Below, one piece after another: positions 9,325 to 21,200 of a stretch of DNA of 64,000 bases (its first letter is position 1; every line of letters begins with the position of its first letter). The notes under the pieces are model-generated. The model was not told the DNA's origin and did no database searches. It worked only from the letters and a program-made list of their open reading frames with translations. The DNA is taken from NCBI RefSeq assembly GCF_900496995.4, contig NC_044012.1, positions 3,410,001 through 3,474,000 of the forward strand, in the 5' to 3' direction. This DNA comes from Aquila chrysaetos chrysaetos (taxonomy: Eukaryota > Chordata > Aves > Accipitriformes > Accipitridae). The position numbers were made by a program, and so were the translations under genes.

Positions 9325-10300
9325 GTAGCCGCCACCCCCTCCTCGCTCCCCCCGCCCAGGGCCATCCGCCAAAAAAACCCAAACCCCCCAAAACAACCCC
9401 CAACCAACAACCCAAAAAATTAAAAAAAAATTATTATTAATAATTATTATTATTAAAAAAAAATCGGGAGAAATAAAACCGCACCAAACGCTTCGGACGC
9501 AGGAAAAAAAATTAAAAAAAAATCTGATAGCTTCCCCGTGGACCTGGGAGCCACAGAGTTTGTAGATTCCCGTTTCGGGCCTCCTTAAATTCCAGGCAAG
9601 TAAATTCTACTTGAAAAGGGGGATCTCTCCTAACAAAACAAAACAAAAAAAATAAAATAAAAAAAAAAGGAATAATTCTATATATATATGTCTATCTAAA
9701 AGTGGCAAATTTTATATGCTAAAGTATAGGGGGTCTCAGAAAAATAAGTTATGGACCAATATCACAACACCCATTTATACGTTTTAAAAGAAAAAAAAAA
9801 TATATAAATATATATATATAAATATATGTCCTGGGTATTTTTTAAGTTCTCTGTTGTGCTGTAAAAAATGTGTGGATTTCTAATCAGGCTGATTTTCAGA
9901 GCCATTAATATAATATTTAAAGTTGAGTTCACTGGATTATTTTTGTCTCGCCCAACGATTCCTAACTTCCAAATTAATGACAAGTGATTTCTTGTTCTTC
10001 TTCTTCTGTGTACAATTATGCAATAGAGTTTCTTTCGTTTTAGAGCTGTTCTTTTCGCAAGACGAGGAAATAATTTATTTTTTGCTGGTGGATTTTTTTT
10101 TTTTTGAAAGGAAAAAAAAAGACAAAGTATCTGATACTTTTTTATTATTATTTACGACGTGTGATGTTTTGTATAATAGATTTCAACTTGACCATTCCTA
10201 AGGACTATTTGCTTTAACCTGCTTCAAAGTTCGTTTGTCTTATGTGGTCCTAATTGTTGTACTTACCTTAAAATAAATCCATGCTGTTTTTTTCTGCTCC
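9325..10300 (+). other. FOXC2 3'UTR (inferred)
   Basis: A long A/T-rich region follows the FOXC2 stop, with A-rich runs, ATT triplets (9431-9455), TA tracts (9679-9690, 9800-9826) and T runs. The last good poly(A) signal is at 10272-10277, so the 3'UTR is about 0.95 kb. An earlier AATAAA at 9472-9477 could give a short form. Confidence 0.65.
10272..10277 (+). terminator. Poly(A) signal AATAAA of FOXC2
   Basis: Canonical hexamer with a GT/T-rich downstream element (TCTGTGTATATACGTG then TTTTTT, about 10314-10336). This is the expected layout of a cleavage site near 10290-10305. Confidence 0.7.
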
Positions 10301-10778
10301 AAGTCTGGCGCTTGTCTGTGTATATACGTGTTTTTTGCAGATTTTTCTCCCTTCACCTTTCCTTCATGCGGAAAACCGGTCGTTTTTAAAACAAAGTCGT
10401 TTTCCTGGAGCCTAAAGGTTTCTTATTACGGTTATTTCTTTGATAAAAGGTTTAGTTCACGTGGAGAGCTGGAAAACTATACAACTGCGGGGGGGGGGAA
10501 ACGAATAAGGCACCGCGGGGGTGGCCGGGTCTGAGCACCGGCTCTTTCCCTCTACCCCAAATCCTTGGCCAGCTTGAAATTTAGAGAAATTTCCCAGGCC
10601 TCCGAGGGGGAGAACGGGATTAAAAAAAAAAAAAAAAAAAAAGGGGTGGGGGGGGCCGCAAGGAGGAGGATTTCTGCTGCCCTTGCCCCGGCCCTGCAAG
10701 CGCAGGCCTTGCGCGGCGCTCCGCGGATCTCAGCGCCCGGAGCCGGCTCTTCCCACCACAGAAAACAAACAGAATCTT

Positions 10779-10810
<32 letters not shown>

Positions 10811-11591
10811 CCCCCCGAAGGAAGCCCGAAAGGGCACGAGTGGGTGCGAGTGATAAGAGCCATCGTTTAAACCCGGACTCACCGCGGAGTCTAAAAACAA
10901 GGCGGAAAGTTCCCTTCAGAATAATTTTACGGTTTTTAAATCCTCTGCCGTATTGAAGTTTTGGCTGATTTTAACCTTCTCTCTCTCTACTTAAGCTCCT
11001 GTTTGCAATGCCGGGCACTGACAGATGTTGTGCCTTTTCCCCAAAACAACCTTAACCTCTTAAAGCACCTTTAAACAAGCCCAGAAGTGCGGAGGAATAG
11101 CAATGCTAAAGGCATGGAAATGCCGGTAAAGCCTGAAGCAGAATTTAGGAGGGCTCTTTGGGACTTGTCAAGCCCAGCTTGCTGGAGCCCGGCTCCTTTC
11201 CCAGCTCCCCAGATGTTGCAGAGGTTCAGCCGTCCAACATTTCCCGGCCGTGCCCCCCGTGTCACCTCCCGCAGCCCCCCAATACCCCTCGTAGCCCTGG
11301 CTGGGTTCGCGAGCGGTTATACCCGTGGTAGGCTGTTAAAATCGATGATTTAAATTGGTTTTGATGGGGCAAAATTCGCATGCGCTAGAAAGCTGGCAAA
11401 AAGCACTGAAACTCTCGATTTAAATGAGAAAAAACGTCCGGGCTTCACTTGATCTGTATTTTAAGGAACATTCTTGTAAAACTCTTGCCATTTTTCCTGG
11501 CTCTCAGAGGGTGGTTTTTCTTTTTTTTTTTTCTTTTTTTTTTTCTTTTAATGCAACAAAATCCAAAGTGCTCTTTTAAAGAGAGAAAATA

Positions 11592-11694
11592 AATAGGGTA
11601 AAGGGTAAAAAAAAAATTAATAGGGTAAAAGGGTAAAAAAAAAATAGGGTGAAAGGGTAAAAAGAAAATAAATAGGGTAAAAGAAAAACAAAGC
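11592..11694. repeat. Minisatellite, AATAGGGTAAAAGGGTAAAA unit
   Basis: Four imperfect units of about 24-28 bases begin at about 11592, 11619, 11643 and 11671, each carrying AATAGGGTAAAA and mostly a second GGGTAAA followed by A-rich spacer. The AGGGT word is telomere-like, but the unit is not the telomeric hexamer. Confidence 0.85.
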
Positions 11695-13410
11695 GGGGAA
11701 GAATTTTTCCCCTGTCCAGATCCCTTTCCCCGCGGGTTTTCTCCCCGCGTGGAGCCTAGCAGTGGGGGAGCGCCGGGTGGGTGCCTGCCCTCACTCCCTC
11801 CCACCCGGAGGTGGCTGGAGTCAGGTGCTTGCTGTGGGTTTTCCCACACGCGGTCGAGAAATCCCTGCTGATGCTCCCACAACTTCCCATGCCGGCTAAG
11901 GGCGCTGGGCAGACGGGGACCCTTCCCCTTGGCCGTGGGCAGGGGTGCTGAGGGGTGCGGGGCTGGCGTGTCCCCCCCCACGGGGCTCTGCAACCTTCTG
12001 CCCCCGCCTCTTGCTGCTGGACAGTTCCTGGGGGGGGCCACAGCTTGAGCTGTGCTTTGGGGGTCCCCTCTCTTCCCCCCCTCCAACCCCTTGTTGGTGA
12101 GTTTTTTCCCACCCCATCCCGGTGGGATGCTCCCCCGTGGGGTCTGCGCTGCTCCCAGCGCCCCTCGCCCTCCCCACCCTGCTGCACTCCGGCTTCGAAG
12201 ATGATTTCAGGAGCTTGGCAGAAAAAGAAAAGCCCTCTATCAGGTGCTGAGAGCAGTGTGGGTCTGGGACTTTGCAGGATCAGGCCTTCCCACTGGCCGG
12301 GAACCACACTGGGAGCAGGGTGGGCATCCAGCCCCCCTCCCGGGGGCAGGGGCTGGGGGCTGAGAGCGTTGTCCCTTTGCTCTGCCCCGTCCTGGCGTGG
12401 GGGTCAGACCCCATCTGCCCCTCTCCGTGGAGCCCCAGTGTCGTGTGTGTCCCCCCCCAGGTCTTCCCTCAGGGAGCTTTTATTTTCGGTGGGCTGATTT
12501 CACAGGTGAGGTGAGAGCAAAGTGGGGGTGCAGGGACCTTTTTGGGGCTGTATTTAAAAGCTGAGATAGGGAGGTCGATAACGCGATAGGCCTCTGTCGC
12601 GACAGGTGACTTCAGCCCGGCTGGGGCAGAGGGAGAGGAAGGGAGGAAGGAGGAAGGCCCAGGGTAGGAGCTGCTGACAGCCGCAGGCCCTCACAGCTGA
12701 AAGACCCTCATAATCCCCCCCTGTAGCAGATCAGGAGGGCCAAGCTCGGCCCCAGTGGGGGCTGGCTGAAGCTGCTGCATGGCCGGCTGCACCGGGCTGG
12801 GGCCCAGCATGGTTCCGGGCAGCAGATGAGGATGGTGTATGGGGGTTTTTTTTGTTTTGTTTGGGTTTTTATTTATTTATTTATTTACTTCTTGCTGCGC
12901 TGCCATTAACCTACGGGTTTGCAAACCTGTCCGAAAGCCCAGACAGCTCTGGGTTTCAGGAGGGCAAGGGACAGCAGTTTTCCAGCTCGTCCCTGCTAGG
13001 AAGGTCCCTGCGTGGGGTGTCCCCGCAGCCCGGCCAAGAGACTTTTTCCCTGCTGCTGCAGGACCCGGATAAAAAGTGGTCCCTTTAGGAAGCCCCCCAG
13101 GGCTTGGCACAACCCAGGCACGGAACTGTCTGGTCCCCCCCCAAGCCGTCCCACCTCCCCTAGAGCTCATCGTAGGAAGGCGCTGGACAGGTTTTTGGGT
13201 AAGGCCGTTAGCTCTTCTGTCGCTTTGGAGGGAACTTTGCAGAAAGTCCATACCAGGCTCGGAAAGGCCGGGAGAGAAAGAAATATACCCTCAACCCCGG
13301 GTCAATATCGAGCGACCTCGCAACTGTACAGCTCCGTGCACGGTGAGGGACCGAAGGGTGGGCAGCTCCTGCTTGGCTCCTCTGGGAGGTCGTGTCTATG
13401 GGAGCCCAGG

Positions 13411-13556
13411 CCGGGCACTGATTTACACCCCCGCTCCCCCCGAGCAGGGCTGCGGCAGGAGTGGGGAGCACTGATTTACATCCCTGCTCCCCCCGGGCCG
13501 GGATGCAGCAAGGAGCGGGGAGCACTGATTTACACCCCTGCTCCCCCCCCCCGCTC
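13411..13556. repeat. Minisatellite of 53-54 bases, about 2.7 copies
   Basis: The core CACTGATTTACA starts at 13416, 13469 and 13523. Each copy is followed by CCC(C/T)GCTCCCCCC and a G-rich spacer with GCAGG/GCAAGGAG. It lies in the FOXC2–FOXL1 spacer. Confidence 0.9.
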
Positions 13557-13644
13557 CTCTCTGCTGCTTTAAAAGGGACTTGTCAGCTGGAGAGGAGGGG
13601 AAACACGTCCAGGAGCGCCTCCATCGCCGGCTCCGCGGTTTGTT

Positions 13645-13675
<31 letters not shown>

Positions 13676-15640
13676 CCCGTTCAGGAAAAGAACGACGATA
13701 ACAACAACAACAACAAACCCCCTCTCCTCCGCTCCGCTCTCTTCCCCGGCCTCCCCCCAACCCTCTCCCCGCCCCGGCAGCCGTCGGGGCCGCTCCGAGG
13801 GCTGCTCCCGGGTGGATAACGGAGCGAGCTCCAGCGTTGCCACCGGCGGGAGAGGGACAAGAAGCAGCACATGAACTGGGAAGAAGGAGCAGAGAGAAAA
13901 GCCGCATCCCCGCCTCCGAGGATTTCCTACCGCGAAGAGGGGAAAACAAGGAGGAAGGAAGAATTTTACTGGGGGAGGGAGCTCAGGGAGTGAGCGGGAG
14001 CCCCTGTGCCTGTCTCCTGCCGTACACGCGAGTATTTATTGTTTTAATAATCCGTGCTTGGAGTGTCCCAAGGAGCTTGGGACTCCCCGAGGTGGGGAGA
14101 GAAGGGGGGTGGGGCGGGGGGGGGAGACCCTCGGCTTCAGCAGGCTGCCCTGAGGATGCGTCGGGCGGGTTAGAGCAGCCGGGCTCTGCCCCATCCCTCC
14201 CCGGCGAGGATGCTATCGGGGTCGGGGGGCTTTGCCCGGGAGTGCTGATCCCCAGTGGCGAGACGAGAGGAGCCCCTCCCTCCTCTAACCCTGCTTCTGC
14301 ATCCCCTTTTTTTATTTATTTGGAGGTTTATCGCCTTTAAGGCACGCCGGCTGGGTCCTGCAGCTCCCGGGGGCCCGGCGGGTGTGTGCACCGCGGGGGA
14401 GGGATGCGGTATTACCGGCAAGGGCGGTGTTAGAGGGGGGGGGTTTCCCCTCCCACGCGTGGGGCCAGCCAGTGAGCGGGGAGACCCCCCCACCCCCGCC
14501 CGAGAAGCCACCTCCCTCTGCACCCCGGCTGTATTTCCCAGGCTCGCATGGCGCCTTGCAGCCTTTAGGACTCGTCTGCGGCTCCACAACCATCGAGCTG
14601 GTTTTTTTTACCCCGGGGGTGAAACCCCTTCGCCCGATGGTTTGCTGGGGGAAGGGCAGGGCGGGAGCAGAAGTGGGCGAAAAACCCCACGGGTTGCAGG
14701 GAGGTCCGGGGTGGGGGGCATCGCCAGGGCCGGGCCGTGCTGGGGGACACCCCGGAGCCCGGCTTTTACCTCTTTCCCTGCCAGATAAAAGTCCCAGCAC
14801 GGTCGTGGGAGCTGCACTGATGGGATATTTCTCTCTGAAGGAGGAAGAGATCCCTCTCAGGCCTCCTCTTCCCTCCCCCGGAGAAATGATGCTCCACGGA
14901 ACAGGGTCTCCCCGGGGTCTAACGCAGGTCTGAGCCGCGGGGAGCTGGGGAAAGAGCCGACACCTCCAACTGCATCGGAATCCCTCGGGGCCTCGGATTA
15001 AAGCTGTTACATCAGTAAATTAAAAAAAAAATTATAAAAAAATCCAACAACAGAAAACACAGCCCCAAACCTGGACGTTTATACAGAAAAAGAGCATCAC
15101 AAATTCCTAATGTAAGCACCGGCCAGCTGTGTGCACTTGTAAAGTTGTTATAATCCCCCTCCTTGTTATAAACAGGAAAGTACATAATATAAAGCAACAG
15201 GCCCGCATTCACAAATACTGACCCTCCTCCCCGAGCCTGCCAAATTCCCCTTTTCTGAAACTCGCTGCAGCCCCCGGGCGTCTCCCCCGGCGCAGCCCTG
15301 CCCGCCCGGGGCTCAGCCCGGGGCTCGCCCCCCGCCTGCTCCCGGGAACGGGGGTGGCCGGGGGGGGGACAGGGACACGGAGAGGTGCAGGGTCCGGCCG
15401 GGGAGCCCCGCCACACCTGAGCCCCCCCTTCCTCGGGACTCCAGGCAGTCCCTTTTCCTTCCTCCCCGTCGCAGCGCTGCCTTCTCCTCTCATCCATCCC
15501 TTTTTCTTCCTTTCTTTTAATTTTTTTTTTTTTTTCGGTTGTTGTTTAAAGCCCCAGTTTTCCTGCGGGGATCCTTGCCCGCTCCTCCCCGAGCTCCAGC
15601 AGTGTACATCCTGCTCTGCTGTGTGTGCTTACAGCGTCAA

Positions 15641-16000
15641 AGGGTGGACGTGATATTTCAAACATCAGATCAGTGCGTTTATATATTGGGTGCCCGGAAA
15701 TTTTTCCAAATAAACACAGCTTGATTCGACTTGGGTGGGCAGACTTATCAACAGACTAATTCTATAAACAAATGAAGGAATAACCCGGAGACCATTGGCT
15801 GGTACCAGCAAGACACGTGGAGAGAGCTTGGAGTTTTGTAGCAATGAAATTTTAATTAATGTGGGTGGGCTGAGAACACAAACGACTGTTTATCAGAGAC
15901 AATTTATTTTCCAGTGCTAAGTCAACATATAATAGCAAACTTACAACAATTATTTAACTTTTTTTTTTCTTCCCTCCTTTTTTTTTTTTTTTTTTTAAGA
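15641..16000 (+). promoter_or_regulatory. FOXL1 proximal promoter with forkhead-type sites
   Basis: This non-repetitive block in front of FOXL1 contains AAATAAACA at 15708-15716, TATAAACA at 15763-15770 and inverted TGTTTAT at 15887-15893, all of the forkhead RYAAAYA type. A reverse CCAAT box (ATTGG) lies at 15794-15798, and TTAATTAAT at 15852-15860. The cluster suggests control by forkhead factors, possibly FOXC2, FOXF1 or FOXL1 itself. Start site unknown. Confidence 0.55.
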
Positions 16001-16003
16001 GCT

Positions 16004-16165
16004 ATGAAGCGGGGACAGAGGCAGAGCGAGCTCCTTCAGGCAGGGCTGGGATCTGAGCTCGCACAAATAGCTGCCCGGTGGACTCGTCCCAGGTTCCTAC
16101 CCTTCCCCGTCCCCTCGCTCGGCTCCGAGGGGGAAGACCCGGAGCTAAAAGCCCACCGGCGATGA
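16004..16165 (+). promoter_or_regulatory. uORF of 53 codons ending on the FOXL1 start codon
   Basis: ATG at 16004 opens a frame whose TGA stop (16163-16165) overlaps the FOXL1 ATG (16162-16164) as ATGA. The peptide (MKRGQRQSELLQ...) resembles no family I know. If transcription begins upstream of 16004, translation of FOXL1 would require leaky scanning or reinitiation. A pyrimidine/T-rich run at 15961-15996 just upstream makes it possible that transcription starts below it. Confidence 0.45.
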
Positions 16166-17093
16166 GCCACATCTACGGCAGCCACCTCTCCCCCATGGGC
16201 AACCCCTCCATGGTGTACCTCCCGGCCGCCCTGGGCTTCGCCCCCAGCTCTACCATCTCCCGCCAGGACCCCCCGCAGAAACCCCCTTACAGCTACATCG
16301 CCCTCATCGCTATGGCCATCAAAGAAGCTCCGGAGCAGAAGGTGACCCTCAGCGGTATCTACCAGTTTATCATGGACCGCTTCCCTTTCTATCACGACAA
16401 CAAGCAGGGTTGGCAGAACAGCATCCGTCACAACCTCTCCCTCAACGACTGCTTCGTCAAGGTGCCCCGGGAGAAGGGACGACCCGGCAAGGGTAGCTAC
16501 TGGACCCTGGATCCCCGCTGCCTGGACATGTTCGAGAACGGCAACTACCGCCGGAGGAAGAGGAAGCCCAAAGCCCCGGGGCCACCGGAGGCGAAAAGCG
16601 GTGCGGTCCCCGCGGGTGGCGAGCAACCGGGGCCGGTCGCTCGCCCCGACGAGCCCAAGAGGGTCAAAGGGAGGGTGGCTGCGGACACGGGCGACGAAGG
16701 GCTCTCCAGGCCGGGGGGGGGGGGAAGCGGTTCCCCCCGGGGGTTCCCCCCGCCGCAGCGGTCCCCCGACCCCCGCCGCGTCCCGGCCACCCGCCGCCGC
16801 CCCCCCCCGCGCCGCACAAGAGCGGTCCACGGGGCCGCAGCTTCAGCATCGAGAGCATCCTCGCCCAGGGGCTGAGGCAGCCCCCTCCCCCGGGGGGAGC
16901 CCCCAAAGCGGCCCGGGAGAGCCCAGTCGGTTGCCTCGGCGGTTCTCTGGTCGCCAACGGTGGGTTCGGCCCGGCCCTCAATGCTTCCCTCATGCTCGAC
17001 TCCCAGGTGCACGGGAGGCTTTACCACATCGGCATCCCTTTCCTCTCCTGCTTCCCTCTCCACTTCTCCGAGGCGGTATTTAATTTTCAGTAG
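16162..17093 (+). CDS. FOXL1: FOXL1, forkhead box L1 transcription factor (frame broken in G/C runs)
   Basis: Single-exon nuclear transcription factor, in mammals a mesenchymal gene of the gut and a Hedgehog target. Start [10 protein letters not shown] aligns with human MSHLF; no in-frame ATG lies upstream in the leader. The forkhead domain is at about residues 40-131: [15 protein letters not shown], recognition helix [11 protein letters not shown] at 86-96, and the FOXL1-type wing [20 protein letters not shown] then [10 protein letters not shown]. After a Pro/Gly/Arg-rich linker comes an eh1-like Groucho motif, [12 protein letters not shown] (from 16836), and the family C-terminus [20 protein letters not shown] ending in AVFNFQ. 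The start and the C-terminal half are in different frames; the shift lies between a 12-G run (16713-16724) and a 9-C run (16800-16808). One extra base in each would give about 309 residues. Human FOXL1 is somewhat longer in the linker. Confidence 0.96.
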
Positions 17094-18250
17094 TTGCCCC
17101 TTCGTTATTCCCATCCCCCCCCCAGTCCCGGTCGCTGCTCCGGGGGCGAGATGGGAGGGAGAGACCGGACTCAGACCTCACCAAGCGGGTAAAGACCAAA
17201 AAAAAAACCCCCAACCCCCCAAAAAAAGCGATGGCAAAGGTGACTCAGGATTTCAGGGCATTTTCAAGGCACGTCTTGCTGCGGAGCTCTCTTTAGCGAT
17301 TGCCTCCCACCCCCCCTGCCAGATCGACTTTTAAAGGTAAACCGGTTTTCTTTTCCCGTGGGTGGTGGAGGTACAGAGGCAGGCAGCGGGGGGGTCCCAC
17401 GCTGGCCTCCAAGCCCCGTCGGGTTCGCTCTGCACCTTTAGTCTTTGCATCCCTCAGGTTTCTCAGACCTGGTTTCTGCTGAGCCCTTTGGGTCTCCGGT
17501 TTGCTTCTTTTTTTATTTTTTCTTTTTCTCCTTTTGAAAACCAAACCCACCCCTTCCATCCCTGGGGGAGGAGGCTGAGTTTTGTTTTGCCATGAATACC
17601 CACAGATGCCTGCACATAATAATTCTTGATATTGCCCTACCGGCCCAGTCCACCGAGCGGGTAAAAACCAGGTAACCGGAGCTGAAATAAGGGCAGACCA
17701 AACAATCCAGGCTTACTCCACACAATCCTGCTTGCTTTGACTCAGCACTGTATATAACGCATGGCGTTAACACAAGCTGGTTCCCTGCCTAGCACTTGTG
17801 CTTCTTGAGTATCGCGATAGCGTTTCTGTCTCACTGATGTGGCCAGAGAGGGGGGGACGGATGAGCAAACACGTTGTAAACGTGGAGATGCAGCTGCTTT
17901 CCATGTCTTGCTGGGCTCAGTTGCTTCTGACCAAAAAAGACTGAAGCAGGATTGTGGAGGCTGGTCTTGGCGTTTTGAAGTAGCTGTGTTAACAACCCGG
18001 ACAACTACCAGGAAAAAAAAAAAAAAAGACATCAGCTGTGTTTCTGAAGTTTTCTTTTTTCTTAAAGAAGGAAGAATCCAGACACATTACAAGCAATCAG
18101 GATTTTTTTTTTTTTTCTTTTGCCATAAATAGAGGCTTTCTGTATATTAGTGGATAAATGCCCTTTTGGAAAAAAAAAATCTATATTCTCAATTTTCTTT
18201 ATGAAACCAAACCTATATCCAATAAAAATATTTTGTTCAGGACTATGGCT
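17094..18250 (+). other. Candidate FOXL1 3'UTR
   Basis: No open frame of note follows the FOXL1 stop. The first well-formed AATAAA I see downstream is at 18221-18226, followed by TATTTTGTTCAG and GATGTGTTGT, a plausible GT-rich element. That would give a 3'UTR of about 1.15 kb. The assignment is weak, because upstream variant signals could be used. Confidence 0.4.
18221..18226 (+). terminator. Possible poly(A) signal AATAAA for FOXL1
   Basis: Canonical hexamer about 1.13 kb past the FOXL1 stop with T/GT-rich sequence downstream. Another AATAAA follows near 18823, so the site is tentative. Confidence 0.4.
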
Positions 18251-21200
18251 GATGTGTTGTAAAACACCTCTTGGCTCGTGCGGCTGGAAGGCCGAGGAAC
18301 GGGGCCTGCTGCTGGATGCAGCAGCCAGCTCTGGTGCAAATATTCTCGTGATGGCATGATGCACTCCTCTGCCAGGAGGAGGGAAAAGGCGTGAGAGGCT
18401 AAAAACAGGGTCCTGGGAAATTACCCATTCCTTGCAACCGAGATAACATTTCCCCAAATTATTCTGTTTCTCCTTCCCTCCCCTGCCTCCATCCCACCCC
18501 GTCAATTAGCACCTGGACTATCGGAAATCTGGGTTTCTCTGGTGAGTTGTGATTCAGCTTTTGCAGAGGAAGGCCAGCATCAAACTGCTTTGACACCTGG
18601 ACCAGGGGCTCAGGGGGGCTCATTTCAACACAAGGCGAAGAGTTCTCATGTGGGGAAGTACAGAAAATCTCCAAAAGATGGGAACTGATGTTGAGTTTCC
18701 CAAAAGAAGGATGCTCTTAGGCTGATCCCTGGATCGGCAGAGGCTATCTCACTGTGAAGAAAAGAGAATAAAAAAGGAGATGGGGGCTTTTTATATAGAT
18801 TTGCAAGATAGACTTTATTTAAATAAAATCCTTTATCTGCTTCCTATTTCTGGCAATTCCTGTTTGACTATCTGTTGAGACCATTCTTTAAAGCTATGGC
18901 ACCAAATTGAAAAAAGAACACTTGTAAAAGTGAAGGTGTCAGTGCCCAGTCAAAGCCACATGTGTCCCCACCATCATTTACAAGGCTGGGCAAGGGCTAA
19001 GAGGGTTAATGCTCTCTGTGCGAAATCCCGTGTCCCCACAGTGCTGCTCCTGTGTGTAATCAGAGACAGGTATTATCACCAGTTAAATAAGCGGCCACCT
19101 TGCCAGGAGGTTTCTGTTCAAGGCTCGGGGCTGACATCGCCAGTCTTTTCATAGTCCGTGTGGTAACATCGCTCCTGGGAAGCTGCAGGGGTAGGGAAAA
19201 GATCCGCCTTAGTTCTTGCCTGGCAGAGACCTCAGATCATCTCTCCCCGTCCCAGCTGCTTGGATGTGCGAGGACTTGGGCACGTGGGTGAAATAGGAGG
19301 TTAACGCTGCCTCTGAGGACTCGCGAAGCTGGGTCTCCGTCAAGTTCTAAAGCCGGTTCCCTCAGGTGGGGATCCTGCATCCCTGGTCTCCCTCCAGTCC
19401 AGCCCACGGAAGGGTTTTACCCCCAGAAAGTGGGTATTTATGCTCTCGGTCACAAGGTGGTTTATTCCTAGAAAAACCTTTTTGGTTCTTTAAAAACCCT
19501 GCCCTGAAGGAGCTGTGGGTGTTCCCATCAGGCACAGGGAGAGCTGCGTGGGGCATGGACCGGTGCTGAGCATCCTCCCCATCCCTGGGTGTCTACACGT
19601 GTCTGGGACGTGCCGGCAAGGAGCCGCTGTCAGCGAGGGCGAGCCCTTGCTTCTGCATGCATGGAGCATGAGGACAGTACCTCCCCCGCCAAAAAATCCA
19701 CTAAATCCCCCCAAAGCAGTTTTAACCTGTGTCTTCAGGCTCCTCTGCTTCCCTTTCTCCTAACTTGGCACGCCAGCTGTGACCCCCCAGTTTTGGCACC
19801 TCTCAGCTCCTGTTCCAGCTCCCAAAGTACCTTTTTGGCCCTGCAAACTGGGCTCTTATTCCTTTTCTGCTCATACAGGTGTACACCCTCCACTTTTCTG
19901 TACAAGGGCAGTTTTTAGTGGCAGGTCCTGGTCAGAAAAAACCAACTGAAGGAGTAAGTCTCACTTTAAGATTACAGTTTGATATGTACACGATGTATAT
20001 TCTTCACAAGCACGTTTTCTGGAGATTCAACTTTTTCTATGCAACGGGGATTTATTTTTTGTGCAGCTTTGCTCATGGTGACATTTGATTTTATTTCTGT
20101 TTTGTTGTAGTGGAGTGGGACCAAATACAGCTGCAGTATTTAAAAGCCACACTGGGCTTGATTTTGGTTTCACTTGAGAGAGTAAAATTAGTAAATTTAA
20201 CATGCTCTGCACAAAAGTGACACTAACTTGAATGAACTCGGAACCAAGTGAATAGTTATGAGTGGCAATTTGGAATTAATTGGGATCAGGCCATCGATGT
20301 AACTTGCAGGGGATGAATACCGAGAAAAAGGGTCTTCCTGCCAACACGCAGAATGACTAACCGCACACGGCTTTTGCACGTCATCTGTTTATATATAGAG
20401 GAGAAGAAGTAATGGTACGATAAAACCAACAGCACTTCAGTGCAGAGAAATAAGCGTACATGTCAATACACCAGTACCTGCCATTTGGATGTAACCAAGC
20501 ATCCTTTAATCCTCTATATATCATGCGAATTTTGGTGCTGTGCAGTACTAAACAGACGACGTGTCGTACAAATATAAAGGACTTGACAAGCTGCAAATAC
20601 TTGATGTCAATGGTTTCACACCTGTTTCACAATCCAAAAAAGCAGCTGCCAAACACAAAACTGCCACCCAGTATTTAACTCATCCCTGGAATCCTGGCTT
20701 TCCCAACCTCTCGGGGTTGGCTATAAACACAAGTCTGAAATACTGTGAAGAAATGTAGAAAATAGCCTACGATGCAGTATAAACAGCATACTTCTTGTGT
20801 GGGCGTTATATATGCCTTTCCGTTCCACTGGAGAGGAATGACCTCTCCCAACCGAGCAAGGTTTCATGTCTGCGAGGTCTGCAGCCAATTTTAACTCATA
20901 GGAGCAGAGAAGAGCGCACAGTGGAAGAGGCTCACAGCGGAGTCGTGCGGTTCACGGAGCAGCTTCGCTCCACACACAGGTTTCCTATGAGGGGAACTAA
21001 AAATTTGGCATCTTAAAATAATTCAGGAATTTAATTTCTCATAAATGGGGCTTCCAGTCTTTAAATACGCTCAGTGTGTGTTCTCTTAAAGTTGGTCCCA
21101 TAGCATATATAAAAAATAATCAAGTATTTACGCATGAGCAGAAGCCACTTTCAGGACTCATCACTCGACGTACATGGTTGTCCATGTCTGATTTCAAGGT

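Larger units (their letters stand above)
10301..15640. other. Intergenic FOXC2 to FOXL1
   Basis: No gene recognised. The stretch alternates GC-rich segments (10440-10780, 11700-12560, 13000-14900) with homopolymers: A21 at 10622-10642, T30 at 10781-10810 and T30 at 13646-13675. An ATTT microsatellite lies at 12867-12888, and two minisatellites are listed separately. The long GC-rich open frames (for example 11955-12497 and 14382-14933) show only low-complexity Pro/Gly/Ser/Arg and no family motif. The 15000-15210 part is AT-richer and lacks repeats, so it may be regulatory. Confidence 0.5.

Noticed and set aside
11445..12497. Long GC-rich open frames on both strands
   Set aside because: Low-complexity Pro/Gly/Ser content and, on the minus strand, translation of a minisatellite; no family motif.
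13012..13572. 186-codon frame
   Set aside because: Its repeats (IYTPAPP) come from the 53-54 base minisatellite; no coding signal.
14255..14933. Overlapping open frames of about 180 codons
   Set aside because: High-GC frames open on both strands at once, with no conserved motif.
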